NCBI RefSeq assembly: GCF_025024155.1
Contig: NW_026251722.1
Span: forward strand, 62,001 to 126,000
Length of the DNA: 64,000 bases
From: Gamsiella multidivaricata
Taxonomy: Eukaryota > Mortierellomycota > Mortierellomycetes > Mortierellales > Mortierellaceae
Direction: 5' to 3'
In this document: piece by piece, positions 62,227 through 64,000 of the stretch
Layout of the letters: every line of letters begins with the position of its first letter
How positions within the stretch are numbered: the stretch's first letter is position 1
Position numbers and translations under genes: made by a program
The notes under the pieces: model-generated
Seen by the model: the letters and a program-made list of their open reading frames with translations, nothing else
What the model was told of the DNA's origin: nothing
The model's database searches: none

Positions 62227-63569
62227 ATGTCGCATTTCAAAAGTGTCACCAGCGAGTTTAAGAAGCGTCTGGCGGATCAGCCCGTCATCAAGCGTGCTGT
62301 GGTCACACCTCTGGCTGCTCAGGATGACGGCCCGCTATACACATCTTCAAATGCCAATCCGAACAACAATGGATTGCAAGTCTTCAAGACCAGCAAGAAG
62401 AAGAAGACTGAGGGTACATATCGACATGCGTGTGTGTCTGTGAAGAACTGCAGTATGTGTAAGATAAGGCAGCATGCTAAACACTTTGCCCATGCTTTTT
62501 TTTTTTTTTTTTTTTCCTATATTACTAAATAGTGTACTCTCAACCGCAGGACACAGGAGCAGGCAAACATATCATGAGTTTGGTCCTTAGTGCCATCAAC
62601 TTTTTGAAGGTACAGCTTTAGCCAATTTGTGGGAAGAATATATATCAACATGAGACAGTCTATGATACCGAACTGAATGCTGACAGCAATATCGGACCTC
62701 GACTCAAATATGATTTTTTCAGTCGACAGATGAACCACAGACGGTCGAGGATATGAAGCGTAAAGGAAACGTTGATCTGGATGCCAACCCTGAGCTCTAT
62801 GCCCGACTGAAGGCTAATGAGAAAGTAGATTATAATGAGCGGGATGGCACGTTTGCCTACAAGGTACGTATGCTGTCATGAAGTTGTGCATGGTTTCTAT
62901 TGCTGATATTTTTTCGGCTGTATCCTGGGTGGATGGACTCAATTGATTAACATGCTTCTGTTACTGTTGCTGGTGTTCATTTCTTGTATTGCTTCAGCCA
63001 ACATATCAGATCAAGAGCAAAGAGGATTTGTTTATGATGCTGGAAAAGCGGAGACATGAAGGAGGGATGGACTACAAGGAACTGAAGGACTCATATTCAA
63101 AACTCTTACAGGCGGTGGAAGAATTGGCAGCAGAGGGCAGGATATTGGTGGTACGGAATAAGGATGGCAATCCGAGGGTTCTTTTCTGGAATGATCAACG
63201 ATACAACACTGCCATGGATCCAGGTACGAAGACCATTTTCTTTATTTTATTATTCGTGTACCACCCTGATGTGGGGAACAATCGGAAGAGAAATTTTGAT
63301 TGATCTGGATGCATTTCTTTTCTTTCTTCCCTGCTCTCTTCTCGTTCGATAGAGTTCCGTCAGATTTGGCACAGGCTGCGAATCCCGGATGAGATTGATC
63401 TGCCAAAGGAACTGGAAAAAGCAGGGTTGACACATATGCAGGTGTTTGATAAGAAGGGACCGGGCGACGTACCGAAGCGCAAGCAAGTGCGCCGGAACCG
63501 AAAGATGAAGATCACGAACACGCATATGAAGGGCCTGGATCTTACCAAGGACTTTGTCATTCAAAAGTG

Positions 63570-63570
<1 letters not shown>
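62227..63570 (+). CDS. TFA2: Transcription initiation factor IIE, beta subunit
   Basis: Exons 62227-62413, 62557-62609, 62723-62863, 62998-63223, 63353-63570; 274 residues. The acceptor at 62556 was picked because it restores GAGKHIMSLVLSAINFLKS, the first winged-helix start. It continues with TVEDMKRKGNVDL, PELYARLKANEKVDY, second winged helix (YQIKSKEDLFMMLEKRR, LKDSYSKLLQAVEELAAEGR) and the basic C-terminus KRKQVRRNRKMKITNTHMKG. TFIIE beta recruits TFIIH and helps promoter opening by RNA polymerase II. The stop TGA runs directly into a 31-A tract. An upstream ATG at 62119 in the same frame encodes a hydrophobic, unlikely extension. Confidence 0.93.

Positions 63571-63600
<30 letters not shown>
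63570..63600 (+). repeat. Poly(A)31 beginning in the TFIIE beta stop codon
   Basis: The final A of TGA is the first of 31 consecutive A in genomic DNA, followed by CTCTCTC. Confidence 0.85.
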
Positions 63601-63605
<5 letters not shown>

Positions 63606-64000
63606 TCACTCCATCCGACTTCACTTTGCTTTTTTACTTCTCCAGAAGCAAATGCTGCTGCTGCAAGAGTACATCCATACTGACACAATTGTGCACACTC
63701 CAGGCTTCAAGAGGATACTCATCTCATCATACATACTGGTTGGCGTATTTTTAGATGAGCGGTAGCCTAGCAAAAATAAAAGATAAAAATAAAAAGGTAT
63801 GAGGTTGCTTTGGAAGGATAGGACGACGAGATAGAGGAAGCCCTGCAGATTCCGCAGTGTACTCGGATTGTTTGTGGCAGAAACTGGGGTTGCTCAGCTG
63901 CATACGTAAGTAGGTGGACTGTGCTGCAATTGCGGTTGCTGGAACAGCGAAAGGGCAAGAGACGGTAAAAAAAAATAAAAAAATAAAAAAGGGCTCTTGG
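63571..64000. other. 3' end of window
   Basis: 430 bp after TFIIE beta; AATAAAAGATAAAAATAAAAA near 63775-63795 is a probable 3' end signal. Nothing else recognised. Confidence 0.5.

Overview
The window is nuclear DNA of a fungus. Nearly every gene is broken by short GT-AG introns (about 50-200 bp). Proteins carry fungal hallmarks (Zn2Cys6 transcription factor, GPI-anchor genes, Sec31, complex I 75 kDa subunit), together with genes more familiar from animals and early-diverging fungi than from Dikarya yeasts (CASTOR-like ACT protein, Tubby-like protein, TLDc/MEAK7-like protein, C-terminal EH-domain ATPase). With the many homopolymer tracts in introns and intergenic DNA, this points to an early-diverging fungus, Mortierellomycota or Mucoromycota in the broad sense. 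The phylum is inferred from gene content; the genus is not determinable here.

Layout. 0-2.2 kb: 3' end of a CASTOR-like ACT gene, a decayed relic and an intact copy of a small charged coiled-coil family. 2.5-4.5 kb: mitochondrial-carrier-like gene. 5.7-6.0 kb: small Cys-rich protein. 6.8-11 kb: mitochondrial PPR protein, divergent from a PIG-Y/ERI1 GPI gene. 11.3-13.3 kb: EHD ATPase. 14-16.6 kb: alpha/beta hydrolase lacking its nucleophile. 16.7-18.4 kb: ER protein disulfide isomerase. 19-20.5 kb: ribosomal protein eL42. 20.9-26 kb: Zn2Cys6 transcription factor. 27.6-28.8 kb: SH3 membrane protein. 28.9-31.8 kb: gene-poor. 31.9-33.5 kb: head-to-head pair of the coiled-coil family. 33.7-36.7 kb: NDUFS1. 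37.7-39.3 kb: Tubby-like. 39.5-41.7 kb: TLDc/MEAK7-like. 42-42.8 kb: SDR oxidoreductase. 43.1-48.3 kb: SEC31. 49.2-50.6 kb: peroxisomal dienoyl-CoA isomerase. 51-52 kb: SKP1-like. 53-54.2 kb: CMS1. 54.4-57.3 kb: GAA1. 57.7-61.6 kb: BAR-PH-ArfGAP-ankyrin. 62.2-63.6 kb: TFIIE beta.

Functional threads: secretory and ER functions (SEC31, PDI, EHD, ArfGAP, PIG-Y and GAA1 at the two ends of GPI anchoring), mitochondria and peroxisomes (PPR, NDUFS1, carrier, ECH1), and TOR-linked families (CASTOR-like, MEAK7-like). Genes are often arranged as convergent or divergent pairs with short spacers; there is no operon.

The most unusual content is an unrecognised ~137-residue charged coiled-coil family. It occurs as a head-to-head pair at 31.9-33.5 kb and as a second, partly decayed copy of the same locus 31 kb away at 0.4-2.1 kb, with promoter and leader copied too. 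Other points of note are a pseudo-hydrolase without its catalytic serine, a SKP1 paralogue whose 3' end looks frameshifted, and a 4-nt first exon that creates a myristoylation signal. Splice sites and starts were read by eye and are predictions.
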